Below are positions 55,226 through 64,000 of a stretch of DNA of 64,000 bases, piece by piece; the stretch's first letter is position 1; the number at the start of each line of letters is the position of its first letter. This DNA comes from Dermacentor variabilis. Taxonomy: Eukaryota > Arthropoda > Arachnida > Ixodida > Ixodidae. A program made the translations under genes and the position numbers. The notes under the pieces were generated by a model, which was given only the letters and a program-made list of their open reading frames with translations, was not told where the DNA came from and searched no databases. The stretch lies in the NCBI RefSeq assembly GCF_050947875.1, contig NC_134568.1, positions 251,427,767-251,491,766 of the forward strand. Reading direction: 5' to 3'.

Positions 55226-58099
55226 TTACGTGGTAGGAAGCAACGCAGAGACGTACCGCAAAATTTTTTTCAGGGTGTATTTTGTTCTCATGCGGAATAC
55301 ACTCGGTGGCATAATATTGAAACAGGCAGGTACATAGTATTGACGTGTGCGCTTTCCGTACCGGGTTGAGGAGCGAGGAATGCAGTAACGGTATTTTGGT
55401 CTTAAATCACGTGCAGGAACATATGGAATGGTGAACTGACTGCACCAAAAATGTTTAAGCACAATAGTTTCTGTTAATAAAGCGTTAAAATTTGGAAACT
55501 TTAATCTTCTGAAAATATCAATGTTATTACCGATGGGCAGGTCGTAGGCAATATTTTTTAAAAGTAAACGCAGAAGCGAATTCACCCTGCGCTGCCAGCG
55601 AACAGTGCAGTGACCATAAACAGTGATTCCGTATCTTAGTACACTATAGGCTAGAGCGTGTGTAACACATTTACGGACAGAAAAAGGCATAAAATATCTA
55701 ATATTATACAGGACACAAGATACAGCACGAAGTCTCTGACAAACGAAAGAAAGGTGCGAGTTCCAAGAGAGATCACTGTCGAAGATCAGGCCAAGATATT
55801 TGACCGAATGCGCATATTTTATTGGAACACAGTTACAATGAGAACAGGAGGAAGTATGCAAATAAACAGGATGACTCAACTCAAATTTTTTTAAAGGGTT
55901 ATGAAAACATATAAGTTGTGTTTTAGAAGTATTAACATTGATAAGGTTAGACTTAAACCAGTCCATAGCTTTAACAGCTGCCGTCTGTAACACTGTTACA
56001 GCATCAGTGTATTTCTTTGCGCGCGCAAAAATGACAGTGTCGTCAGCATATTGGAACAATGAAACAGGCACATTGTTAGCAAGATCATTAACGTATAGAT
56101 TGAATAACAAAGGACTCAATATAGAACCTTGCGGGACTCCAGAATTAATTGCCGTGAAATCGCTATGGAATCTTGAAATCGACACATATTGGCGCCTATT
56201 TTGTAAAAAGTTAGTAAGTAAATGTAAAAACGAACCTCGAAATCCCAATGTAGAAAGTTTATCAAGCAGAAGAACGTGGCAGATGCTGTCAAAGGCCTTG
56301 CTTACGTCAAGAAAAAGAGAGCATACGACTTCATTCTTATCAAAAGCTGAATTTAGTATATCAGAGAATTCTTCAAGAAGATCTGTTGTTCCTTTTCCTG
56401 GTATGAAGCCATACTGACTAGGTGATAGAACATTGTGCGTATTCAAAAAATTCGTCATGGTAAGTAGTAGATGCTTTTCAAAAATTTGGCCAATGCATGG
56501 CAAAATAGAGATAGGTCGGTAATTACTCATCATGTTTCTGGAGCCACCCTTATACAAAGGTATAACTTTAGCAGTTTTCATTGATGTCGGTATTATACCC
56601 CTGGAAATGATACTATTAAGGATAACTAGTAGGACACCCTTAATCGCCTCAAAATTTCTGCACAATTCAGAAACAGTGAGGCCGTCATGACCAGGAGATT
56701 TGCTGCGTTTAAGACTGAAAAGTATACACCTTAAATCACTTTCGGTAATGTCAGGAAGGAAAGCAGATTCCATCACACTGGGAGGCATAGGACAGTCGTG
56801 AGGCGGGGTACCAGATGCACCAGAAACCAGAGAAAATAGTTTGTTAAAGTCATTCGCAATGCTCTGTCCATCTTTCTGGAAATGAGATATGAAATATGTA
56901 TCATTATAAATAGTAGCGCTCGCTCCTTTCAGGTTATTTACCAATAACCATGTTTTCTTGCTGTTAAAACGTGCGTCTTTAAACTGAGACCTAAAGTGGT
57001 TGCGCTTGGCCAGACGGATCATGGCATTAACGCGGTTTCGTTCATGTTTAAACTGCAGTCGTAGTTGAGAACAGTTTGGAGCACGTCTCGTTCGAGCCCA
57101 GAGCAGATCTTTTTCTTTAATAGCTTCCAGTATTACGGGCGACATCCACTTATTGTCTAAATTTCGTTGCTTAACGATCACCATGCGTGAAGATTCGGCT
57201 TTGTGTGAACGAAAAACCTCGACGAAACTGTCATATAAGTCTGCAGGGGACACATTGTAAATAAAAGAATCCCAATCATACTTTGCTATTCTTTCATCGA
57301 AACGCTTATAATCAAGTACTGACACGCTTTGCTGGCTGCGCAAAGGTGCAGGGTGGCTGGAGCCATCCGTTAACGAGCAGCAGACGAAATAGTGGTCTGC
57401 AAGCTTGACTTCAACCACAGCAGACCGCACCAACCGGTTTTGAGAACGCACATTTATGTGGTCGATGCAAGAAGAGACCAGCTGCCCAGATAAGTATTCC
57501 TCACGTGTAGGGCTGTGGATTTTAGTCTCTAGTCCCCACTTTGATAAAGTGTCAAGATAATCTGCGACTGTTGGCACAGTTGGGCGTAGAATATCGATAT
57601 TCATATCCCCGATAATGCACACGTGTTCTTCACTGGAAAATGAAGATAATGCAGAATCAAGCTCAGCTAAAAAGATTCGACCGTTACAACACGGAGGGCG
57701 ATAAATTGCGAGTAGAATCAACGACAACCAAGGTGTACTTAGGCGGAGTGCGACTACTTCTGCTTGAGTAAAAGGAATACTAATTTCAGAAACGGACCAA
57801 GAATCTTTAACAAAAACTGCGATTCCTCCTCCTGTTCGTTGTTGACGAGTATGAGAATGTAACTGGCATCCTGGCAGCGAGAAATGTGATAACACGTCTG
57901 ACGAAACGTTCACTTCCGTGAGAGCAACAACGTCATAAGTTGAATAAAAAGGATTAATCAGCGCACGAAAATGGTCCCAATGTTTCCGTATACTGCGAAT
58001 ATTAACGTGAGTAAACTGAAATGAATTGCCTATGTGATGCTGAAAGAACTTCTGGGCTTCAGAAAAATCGGAACACTTCACGAAACCAATGTCAGACAT
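55226..58099 (-). CDS. LINE B ORF2: endonuclease-reverse transcriptase, intact
   Basis: The product is 957 residues. It is expected to nick target DNA and copy the element RNA onto it in the nucleus. The AP-endonuclease domain, residues about 28-240, has HVNIRS (Asn33), ALTEVN (Glu62), IYRPP, IGDMNID (Asp165/Asn167), SCIDHI (Asp213/His214) and LADH (Asp235/His236). The RT domain, about 445-760, has SPGHDGLT, NYRPISILP, FLDVSKAFDSI (Asp598), SGVPQGSILSPLLFN (655 on) and FQYADDT (catalytic Asp686/Asp687). A C-terminal region with CSHCNC near residue 740 and Arg-rich patches follows. There is no RNase H. No frameshift or premature stop. The start ATG is two bases after the ORF1 stop, so translation is probably coupled. 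It is potentially active if ORF1 can be supplied. Confidence 0.95.
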   Translation of the reverse strand: MSDIGFVKCSDFSEAQKFFQHHIGNSFQFTHVNIRSIRKHWDHFRALINPFYSTYDVVALTEVNVSSDVLSHFSLPGCQLHSHTRQQRTGGGIAVFVKDSWSVSEISIPFTQAEVVALRLSTPWLSLILLAIYRPPCCNGRIFLAELDSALSSFSSEEHVCIIGDMNIDILRPTVPTVADYLDTLSKWGLETKIHSPTREEYLSGQLVSSCIDHINVRSQNRLVRSAVVEVKLADHYFVCCSLTDGSSHPAPLRSQQSVSVLDYKRFDERIAKYDWDSFIYNVSPADLYDSFVEVFRSHKAESSRMVIVKQRNLDNKWMSPVILEAIKEKDLLWARTRRAPNCSQLRLQFKHERNRVNAMIRLAKRNHFRSQFKDARFNSKKTWLLVNNLKGASATIYNDTYFISHFQKDGQSIANDFNKLFSLVSGASGTPPHDCPMPPSVMESAFLPDITESDLRCILFSLKRSKSPGHDGLTVSELCRNFEAIKGVLLVILNSIISRGIIPTSMKTAKVIPLYKGGSRNMMSNYRPISILPCIGQIFEKHLLLTMTNFLNTHNVLSPSQYGFIPGKGTTDLLEEFSDILNSAFDKNEVVCSLFLDVSKAFDSICHVLLLDKLSTLGFRGSFLHLLTNFLQNRRQYVSISRFHSDFTAINSGVPQGSILSPLLFNLYVNDLANNVPVSLFQYADDTVIFARAKKYTDAVTVLQTAAVKAMDWFKSNLINVNTSKTQLICFHNPLKKFELSHPVYLHTSSCSHCNCVPIKYAHSVKYLGLIFDSDLSWNSHLSFVCQRLRAVSCVLYNIRYFMPFSVRKCVTHALAYSVLRYGITVYGHCTVRWQRRVNSLLRLLLKNIAYDLPIGNNIDIFRRLKFPNFNALLTETIVLKHFWCSQFTIPYVPARDLRPKYRYCIPRSSTRYGKRTRQYYVPACFNIMPPSVFRMRTKYTLKKILRYVSALLPTT

Positions 58100-58104
58100 G
58101 GTTA
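58097..58104 (-). promoter_or_regulatory. ORF1 stop / ORF2 start junction, TAA-cc-ATG
   Basis: On the minus strand, the ORF1 stop (58104-58102) is followed by two bases and the ORF2 ATG (58099-58097). Several LINEs are known to translate ORF2 by termination-reinitiation at overlapping or adjacent stop-start signals. This spacing fits that mechanism, but the sequence cannot prove it. Confidence 0.6.
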
Positions 58105-59076
58105 TGTTAGTTTTTCAAGATCCGAAAGCTTGTTGATACGAATGAGAGGTGCGCCTTCGGACTGTTTTGCAAGGACCTTGCCATTTTTGGTCCAGACGAA
58201 CTGAAAACCCTCTTCTTTACCACGTGACCTTGCTAGACGGAACAACTCGCGATTAGCCCGAGATAGGTTATCGTTGAAAAACAGCCGAGGAGACTCATCG
58301 TCATGCACGAAATCACGAAGGCCCTTCCGGGCCCTGAGCCATTTCTGCTTAACAGAAACTGAGCGAGTTTGCACTAGAATCGGTGGAATATAGTCGCCTC
58401 TGGATGGCAGCCGATGCACTGCCGAGATATCTGCTTGTTCAAAATCGGTTATGTTTAGCTTGCCTGCCAAAGTACTTAAAAAAGAGTGTAAGTTTTCATC
58501 AGATTTGACAGGAAGGCCGTGAATCTCGAAGTTACATCTTCTGCTGTATTGTTCGAGGTCATTAATTTCCCCACTCATCCTGTCAATCACCTGTGTCTGG
58601 GAAACTGCTGTTGAAGCAAGCGATTGAACTTGTGATCGAAGGTCTGCAAGCTCATTCCGATTAGCGGCCACTGTAGCAAGCACCGAGTCGTACTTTGACG
58701 AAAGGAAATCGATAGCGGAGCGTATGTCATCGACTGCCGAAGCAACCTTTTCACTAGCTTCCCTGACCAACAACAGTTCCTCAATTTTCACCATCAATGT
58801 TGAAACAGTTGTAGTCAAAGAATCTAGTTTCATATTCAGAGCAGACAGTTGCTGTGAGAATGAACCTTCACCTGGGTTGGATACTTCGTCTGGTTGCTTA
58901 ACCGAATCAACCTTGCATGAAGGACACTTCCACGTTTCGCGTGTTACTGTACTCATCTTTTTGTAGGCGTTATCAGAAACTGACGAGCAGTTTTTCCCCA
59001 GGTGGAATTCGCCCTCACAGGTAGAACAACTCATAAATCTACCATCTTTCGGTATGGCTTTTGAGCAAGAAGTACA
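58102..59076 (-). CDS. LINE B ORF1: PHD finger, coiled-coil, RNA-binding-like protein (5' end lost)
   Basis: About 324 codons. The first residues are CTSCSKAIPKDGRFMSCSTC, and with EFHLGKNC and WKCPSC they form a C4-H-C3 PHD-type finger (Cys1, 4, 17, 20, His25, Cys30, 51, 54 of the LINE B part). About 85-185 is heptad-rich (LSALNMKLDSLTTTVSTLMV, then DLRSQVQSLASTAVSQTQVI), a likely trimer or dimer coiled coil. About 190-290 has RRCNFEIHGLPVK, HRLPSRGDY and QKWLRARKGLRDF, resembling the RRM and C-terminal domain of L1-type ORF1 proteins. The product is presumably an RNA chaperone of the LINE particle. The native start codon is absent: the insertion junction falls at Cys1, so the frame stays open into LINE A sequence upstream. 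Confidence 0.85.
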   Translation of the reverse strand, partial: CTSCSKAIPKDGRFMSCSTCEGEFHLGKNCSSVSDNAYKKMSTVTRETWKCPSCKVDSVKQPDEVSNPGEGSFSQQLSALNMKLDSLTTTVSTLMVKIEELLLVREASEKVASAVDDIRSAIDFLSSKYDSVLATVAANRNELADLRSQVQSLASTAVSQTQVIDRMSGEINDLEQYSRRCNFEIHGLPVKSDENLHSFLSTLAGKLNITDFEQADISAVHRLPSRGDYIPPILVQTRSVSVKQKWLRARKGLRDFVHDDESPRLFFNDNLSRANRELFRLARSRGKEEGFQFVWTKNGKVLAKQSEGAPLIRINKLSDLEKLT

Positions 59077-59676
59077 CAGTGTTGCCAGATGGTGGGAAGG
59101 GGCGCGGACAACGTGCCTAATGTGGCCAAACACTTCAACCGCAATGTGTGTTTGTATAGGTTGGTCCCGGGCAATGGCAATAGTCGCTGCAGTCGATGTG
59201 CATTTTGGCAAACCAAGACAAACCCTGAGAGCCCGAGCTTGAATAGCCTGTAGAGCACGAAGATTTGTCTGGCAGGTGTTGGTCGGTACGGGCAAACTGT
59301 ATCTCAAGAAGCCCAGAAAAAAAGCCCTGTACAATTCCAACATTGCATGCACTGACATTCCCCAAGTCTTTCCTCCCAGAAGCGTGAAAAGTTGGGAGAT
59401 TGCTGCCAGACGCTGTTTCAAGTAGGTCACGTGCGGGCTCCATGAGAGATCTCTATCAATGATTATGCCAAGAAATTTGTGCGTCTTCTCATAAGAAATT
59501 ATCTGCACATTTATTGAGATGGCGTAGGGTGTCATTGGTTTGCGAGTGAACGCCATCAATGCACATTTGTCTGACGAGATTTCAAGACCTTGGTTGCGGA
59601 GGTATATATTAGAGTAGCAGCTTTTTGAAGTCTTGCATGTATCTGAGGACGTGTTACACCTGAGTTTCATATACAT
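58102..59676 (-). other. Chimeric 524-codon frame: LINE A RT tail fused to LINE B ORF1
   Basis: The first 200 codons (59,676-59,077) are the LINE A RT thumb and linker: YLRNQGLEISSDKCALMAF, HKFLGIIIDRDLSWSPHVTY, ALQAIQARALRVCLGL and RAPSHHLATL. The next codon begins LINE B ORF1 (CTSCSK). The fusion arises purely from where LINE B inserted and its phase. It is not an ancestral protein and should not be annotated as one gene. Whether it is expressed is unknown. Confidence 0.9.
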
Positions 59677-60060
59677 ATGTCGTCGGCGTACATTGACATC
59701 TTGATCGCTGCTGGCAGATGATCAACGAGACCAATGAGCGTGAGGTTGAATAGGGTAGGGCTTAGAACACTGCCTTGAGGAACACCTCGGTACGTGTAGT
59801 GTCGTGCGGTTTTACCATCACCGGAACAGACAAAGAACGATCTCATAAAAAGGTAATGAGAGATCCATTGGAAAACTCGACCACCTAGGCCAACCATCTC
59901 AAGAGCATCGAGGATAGCCTCGTGAGATACGTTATCGTATGCCCCCTTGACATCCAAGAACAAACCTGCAGATAATCTTCTGCGTGGCTTTTGATGCTGG
60001 ACGTACGTAGCGAGATCAACATATGCTGTGCAAATTCCTATGCAGGTACGGAACAATACC
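59077..60060 (-). pseudogene. LINE A ORF2: reverse transcriptase part, 5'-truncated
   Basis: The minus-strand frame from about 60,056 reads CTAYVDLATYVQHQ, then LFLDVKGAYDNVSHEAIL (motif A Asp), RGVPQGSVLSPTLFNLTL (motif B) and MSMYADDICI (motif C). TGA at about 59,664-59,666 replaces the Trp codon expected after YADDICI. A frameshift about 60 bases later restores YLRNQGLEISSDKCALMAF. Everything 5' of the RT finger region, including the endonuclease, is missing, so this is a 5'-truncated insertion ending near 60,060. It continues at 54,950 beyond LINE B. Confidence 0.87.
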
Positions 60061-60458
60061 TATAATATTTTGCACTCACCTCGGGCCGCCGGAGTGTTGG
60101 CGTGCTCGCGCAAAAACTCCTTATTAAGCGAAAACTGAGCCACTGACGCCTCTTGGACGTAAAGGATGCACTACCCTTACGCGAGGAGCGTAGATCGACG
60201 CATGCAGGAGACTTTCCTACGTCATGAGAGCACGTTTTCTGATAGTGTTGTCAAAGCATTCAATTTGGAAAGTCCTTGGGCGTAGTCTAAGTCTAACAAG
60301 ACTAAGAAAGTATGCTTTCCATCGCTAATGTGTGTATTTTGCGTCAAACGTACAAAGAAAATTTCCTGCGCTTTCCTATTGTTCTCATTACGAAAATTTT
60401 AATGGGGAATGCAGGTTAGTAACCAGTAAGTTTCCAGGCATTAAATCGTCGCGAGACG
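60061..60458. other. No recognisable feature
   Basis: DNA beyond the truncated LINE A 5' end. No coding signal. Confidence 0.4.
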
Positions 60459-60679
60459 TACAGTCGTGAGTAAAAACTTGCAGATGACAGATGCTGCGAA
60501 TTTTCATATTTTATTTCGAAGCCAAGGCATGCGTGGCTGAAAAACACGAGCTACACTCCTACCTGCGTCAGTTCGACAAGTACAATGGTTTGATACCATT
60601 ACAGTATGCAAAACTGTGCTAGAAGAAATTTAAAATTTTCACAGGTGCCGTGCTTCCTAGACTTTTGATCGCGACTGTA
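60459..60679. mobile_element. Tc1/mariner-type MITE, 217 bp
   Basis: The left end CAGTCGTGAGTAAAAACTT and the reverse complement of the right end, CAGTCGCGATCAAAAGTCT, are flanked by TA on both sides (60459-60460 and 60678-60679). CAGTCGCGAYYAAAAGT-type ends and TA duplication are standard for Tc1/mariner elements. There is no transposase frame, so it is an internal-deletion derivative needing a transposase from elsewhere. Confidence 0.75.
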
Positions 60680-62177
60680 CGATGCACGGTCATGGCGTAC
60701 TATAGCTAGAGAAACCGAGCTGATGGGACAAGACGACCGCATTATTCGCGGACCAAAGAAAAGGCGACGGCGCAACAGGCCTGCGGGGTGTTGTTGCCGT
60801 CCGCTCACGCGGCTTCGTTCCGCAGCCTTCATGGCAGCGCTTTTCACGTACAAACGAGAATGCGGGGGAAAGAAAAGTCCAGTTCTGACCAATACGGTGC
60901 TCTGTGCTCTCGCGTTAAGCTCATTTTCCAGTGTTCCCAATCGCTGACGCGCGCCAGCGAGCATGCCAATTAAATATTCCATAGTTGCCGCACACGAGCC
61001 TGCCAAACGCAAATTTTTTGCTCGAAGACCCGCAGCATCGGCAGCAGCGATATCGGGCTATATGGCGCGGTAAAAACAGAAAGTTGTAGCCTTCGTGCGC
61101 GGGCCCGCCGGAAAAAGTGTTACAAAGAACACCGCAGCACCACACGCGTGTACAGAGGCGCACTCCAACGCGTCGCATGTGGAGGTGCGCAAACAACGAA
61201 ACTTGGCTCGGGGCTACCGGAGTCCCGCATTTCTCTTCATTCTATAAGGATGACGGGGACAATGGAGAGACCCAGCGCGGTGCGCAAAGAACTGCGCGTC
61301 CCACTAAATTAATTTCGAAGCGACGCGTCTGAAGATAAACAGAGCTGCGTGCACCAATTGGCCAACTGGGACGCCACGAGTACACCTATTGTTCAAAACG
61401 CTAAGCTAATTACTCAGAATGATTAGCCTGAGTGCCGATTCGTCATGTCCGCTGTGACTCGCGTGTGCTGCCCGTTTGGCCTTCTTTTGTCCTTCTCTCT
61501 TCCTTCGAATCGGGATGATTTTGCTGCTGCTGCCGCGGCCGCGTCCCTTGTTTTTCTTCGCTCGAAATGTGTGCCCATGCCACCGTGCCGAGCGCCGCTC
61601 CCCGATACGCGGCCAGCGTCTTGGAAAGTAATTAGCCCTCAGGAACGTCGCTACTGCAGAACTAACGCCTTTATTTTGTCCAATCTAGGCGATAAATGCG
61701 ATGCCGTAGTTAAAGAGTAATTTTCTGCCGTACAAAGTACAGTGAATAACAAGGTAAATTCCTTTACTTGAAGCCCAAGCAGGAAAAATCTATCAGCGTT
61801 GCTGCAGGCATCTCTTCCGCCATCTCTTCACCCCCCCCCCTTTTTTTTTATTATGCCTAAAAACATGCGCTGCTTCTTAATGCGTTTACATACTGCGACG
61901 CATATCATTTCTCTGCCGCTGCTCGGCTTTAATGAATGAATATGTATACCACCACCTGACGGCCAATGTATGCGTGAAGATTCATTGGTGATTTAACGTT
62001 AAATGCGAGGGAAATGCGTTAGCATTATGTCCCATCTGCTTGCGGTTCCAGATCCCCTACATGAGCCGCGTTCACCGTACTGTAAAGGGTTGTTCAGGAG
62101 CTCACTCAACATAGGTTCTGCCTCTTCGAGGAGCGATGTGTAACTGATTTTGGTCCGGAGCAGACCACCCGCAGTTG
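60680..62177. other. Unrecognised region
   Basis: CpG-moderate DNA with a poly-C/poly-T pair near 61,830-61,850. Frames are short and motif-free. Confidence 0.35.
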
Positions 62178-62233
<56 letters not shown>

Positions 62234-62691
62234 GATTTCCTTACAGGCCTCGTATGAGGCATTGGAAAGGCGGGCGTCACAGTAGGGCTCAAAGAGCATA
62301 TACAAGGGGTATATAACAAAGCATAATATACATATATGAATATTAGACAGTATAAAACTTGTATACACAACATTTTCTATAAACATTAGAGAATTTCACA
62401 AACATAACAGGAGACGGTAACGTACATATTAGAGAAAAGAAAGGAGATACAGTTCTTGCATCAAACAATGTACAAAGTAACCACTACAATGCCGTATGAT
62501 CAAAACACAACACTAATAAGCAAAATAACGAGCTCACAAACAAGAGAGCAGACAGAACGCGTATATAACAAGAAAAAAGAAAGGCATCATGCATTTCGTT
62601 GAAGTTACGCAGCTGAACATGAACGTATGAGTTGGCTGAATTTATGAGGATTTGTTTCGGAGACGATGAAATCAGGAAGCGCGTTCCGTAA

Positions 62692-62737
<46 letters not shown>

Positions 62738-62830
62738 TTATGGAACGCCCTTCCTGATATATTGAATGACTGGAAGGGCGAATTGAAATCGTTGATATAT
62801 GCATCGCTATATGCCTCGACCAAAACTTTA
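62178..62830 (-). mobile_element. 3' end of a CR1/L2-like LINE, decayed
   Basis: On the minus strand the 3' terminus is GCCTCGTATGAGGCCTGT-like sequence (plus: CAGGCCTCGTATGAGGC), then AAGGAAATCTTAAATAAATA and an (AAAT)n tail (62178-62232 on plus). Upstream, a short frame RNALPDFIVSETNPHKFSQL resembles the C-terminus of CR1/Jockey RT proteins (WNxLP...F). The interior is disrupted by a TA tract and hairpin, and the 5' limit is approximate. Confidence 0.5.
62671..62758. repeat. Inverted repeat around a (TA)n tract
   Basis: ATCAGGAAGCGCGTTCCGTA (from 62671) and the reverse complement of the segment ending at 62758, ATCAGGAAGGGCGTTCCATA, flank (TA)n at 62695-62735. The arms are about 25 bp and, together with the self-complementary TA core, make one long potential cruciform. 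The arm sequence reads as LINE C-terminal code, so it may be an inverted local duplication. Confidence 0.75.
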
Positions 62831-63056
62831 TAACGTTTCTTTGTGACGGGAACGGGAGGGGAAGGGGGGGATTGTTGTCTTTAGTGAGGAATACGAGCGA
62901 GCGACATGCATTACAAAGCGTCAACCTATAGAGACTGTGCGCGTGTGTGCGTGCGCACACGGTATAGTGTTCTGGACACCGGGGACCGTACTTTGTAACA
63001 ATTCGTTTTATATTCCGTTCTCTCTATCTTTCTTCGTACCGACTGGACCTGACGTG
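62831..63056. other. No recognisable feature
   Basis: Short stretch with a G-rich patch at 62,850-62,870 and a GTGCG/GCGCAC patch near 62,941-62,960. Confidence 0.35.
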
Positions 63057-63059
63057 GTA

Positions 63060-63300
63060 GTCGTGATAGCACAGTAAATATAGCGTTCCGCTCCTTAGCA
63101 CAATGTCGCGGGCTCGAGTATACCGGCCGCGGCGGCCTCATTCCGGCGAGGGATTGCATGCAAGAACGGACTTGCACACGACACTTTTTGTTGCACGACA
63201 AAGAACCCCGTGTGGTCTAAATTAGGCAACACTCGTCGAATACGGGTGTCTGTCCGTGCACGTAAGTTGTTTTGAGACGTTAAACCCTGTAACATAATTT
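63060..63300 (+). mobile_element. Highly diverged SINE or related tRNA-like element
   Basis: GTTCCGCTCCTTAGCACAAT and CGCGGGCTCGAGTATACC resemble a decayed tRNA head. GGCCGCGGCGGCCTCATTCC and ACAAAGAACCCCGTGTGGTC then TAAATTAGGCAAC align loosely with the SINE body (AAAGAACCCCAGGTGGTC). The tail GAGACGTTAAACCCTGTAAC differs from the other copies. It is either an old copy or a separate SINE family sharing the core. Confidence 0.55.
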
Positions 63301-63302
63301 CA

Positions 63303-63687
63303 CTCTTTCCGATAGCAGAAGCCGCTCGGCCCCACTTGGCGAGTGACTCTTAGAGCGGAGTGAGTTGTACCCACACTTTCACATGGTGGTACGATACTTT
63401 TTATGAAAACTGGTAAGTCCTGAACTACGCGTGCGTGATTTTCAGATACGCTGTTTGCCATGAAATGAAAGTTTAGCCTCCAGACTGCATCCACTTCTAA
63501 ATTCCACTCCCTGATGTACTTTATTGCGAATCATTCTTTTCAGCGCAATATTCCATGAATGCTCTGGATTCCAATACTTGAACCTTCTCAAGAGACTGTG
63601 TTCAAGATACCGCCGCTAAAGATGGTGCGGCTGCATGCGTCATGGTGGCCCAGGCAAGTTGAATCTATTTCCTCACCTAAGTCGTCG
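63303..63687. other. No recognisable feature
   Basis: No coding, RNA or repeat signal. Confidence 0.35.
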
Positions 63688-63723
63688 ACCACGCCGTACT
63701 ACTACTACTACTACTACTACTAG

Positions 63724-63808
<85 letters not shown>
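63688..63808. repeat. Compound (CTA)n(TAA)n microsatellite
   Basis: About 30 CTA/TAC units with one interruption near 63,721, followed by about 10 TAA units. Poly-Thr and poly-Asn frames are artefacts. Confidence 0.96.
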
Positions 63809-63809
<1 letters not shown>

Positions 63810-64000
63810 TATCATCGCTTACAAACATACCTGTGTGCCATGGAAAGCTGATTAGGCAATATTCTCCTCTCCCTTAATTTTAGAAAGTGCCAAATATTCC
63901 GACAAGTATATCGCTTTGCTATCGTCTCGAAAATATACCTCTGGCGAACTCAGTCAAGTATCTGCGTGTAATTTCTGACCGCTCCCGTAGCCGGCGCAAG
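63809..64000. other. No recognisable feature
   Basis: Window end. No signal. Confidence 0.35.

Larger units (their letters stand above)
54951..59076 (-). mobile_element. LINE B, near full-length CR1/Jockey-type element nested in LINE A
   Basis: 4.1 kb on the minus strand: ORF1 (PHD finger, coiled coil, RNA-binding-like domain), ORF2 (AP endonuclease and RT, no RNase H), about 250 bp of 3' UTR, and a (TATC)n tail at 54951-54973. ORF2 is intact and ORF1 lacks only its extreme 5' end, so this is by far the youngest LINE here. A PHD-type ORF1, absence of RNase H and a microsatellite tail fit the CR1/Jockey group. I see no clear target duplication at the two junctions with LINE A. Confidence 0.9.

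Noticed and set aside
55938..56417. 159-codon plus-strand frame
   Set aside because: Antisense shadow of the intact LINE B ORF2.
58102..59676. Single host PHD-finger protein
   Set aside because: The N-terminal 200 residues are LINE RT and the rest is LINE ORF1; the join is an insertion junction.

Overview
This 64 kb window is repeat-dense animal nuclear DNA. The best match is an ixodid (hard) tick. The main evidence is about a dozen copies of a tRNA-derived SINE of the type known in ticks as Ruka, several tick-type non-LTR retrotransposons, long simple-sequence tracts and palindromic DNA elements. The genus cannot be fixed from the sequence. There is nothing prokaryotic: no operons, no CRISPR array and no phage genes. 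I found no host protein-coding gene, rRNA or functional tRNA. Every open frame with recognisable protein similarity belongs to a transposable element.

Layout. 1-1.5 kb: nothing recognised. 1.5-5.8 kb: two decayed non-LTR elements head to tail; the second carries endonuclease, reverse transcriptase (RT), RNase H and a zinc-knuckle tail. 6-15 kb: unannotated DNA with three SINE copies, two long microsatellites, a decayed mariner transposase (about 12.5-13.0 kb, minus strand) and palindromes. 15.5-16.0 kb: a GTCATT-rich tandem array. 16-32 kb: mostly unrecognised, with CpG-rich stretches, SINEs, a 224 bp GT tract and near-perfect hairpins. 33.2-34.0 kb: a compound inverted repeat with a 22 bp minisatellite inside. 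35-42 kb: a 50 bp minisatellite, a dispersed repeat of unknown type, SINEs, two large palindromic elements and a possible LTR. 42-53 kb: CpG-rich DNA, SINEs, a likely solo LTR, LINE 3' ends, and a mariner relic split by a palindromic MITE. 53.6-60.1 kb: a nested pair of LINEs on the minus strand. 60.4-64 kb: a small Tc1/mariner-type MITE, a LINE 3' end, a diverged SINE and microsatellites.

The only intact genes are in the nested pair. LINE B (54,951-59,076, minus) has a complete 957-residue endonuclease-RT ORF2 with all key residues. Just before it is a PHD-finger/coiled-coil ORF1, and the ORF1 stop and ORF2 start are only two bases apart. LINE B sits inside an older 5'-truncated RNase H LINE (LINE A, 53,640-54,950 plus 59,077-60,060). 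The insertion joins the RT tail of LINE A in frame to ORF1 of LINE B, giving a 524-codon chimeric frame.

The least explained signal is a set of about seven short hairpins or half-hairpins. Their arms begin near AGCGC and run as T-poor, purine-rich sequence containing GGACA, GAAAACAGAC or close variants (13.7, 15.2, 22.3, 25.3, 27.2, 41.9 and 51.5 kb). They look like one dispersed, self-complementary repeat family that I cannot name.
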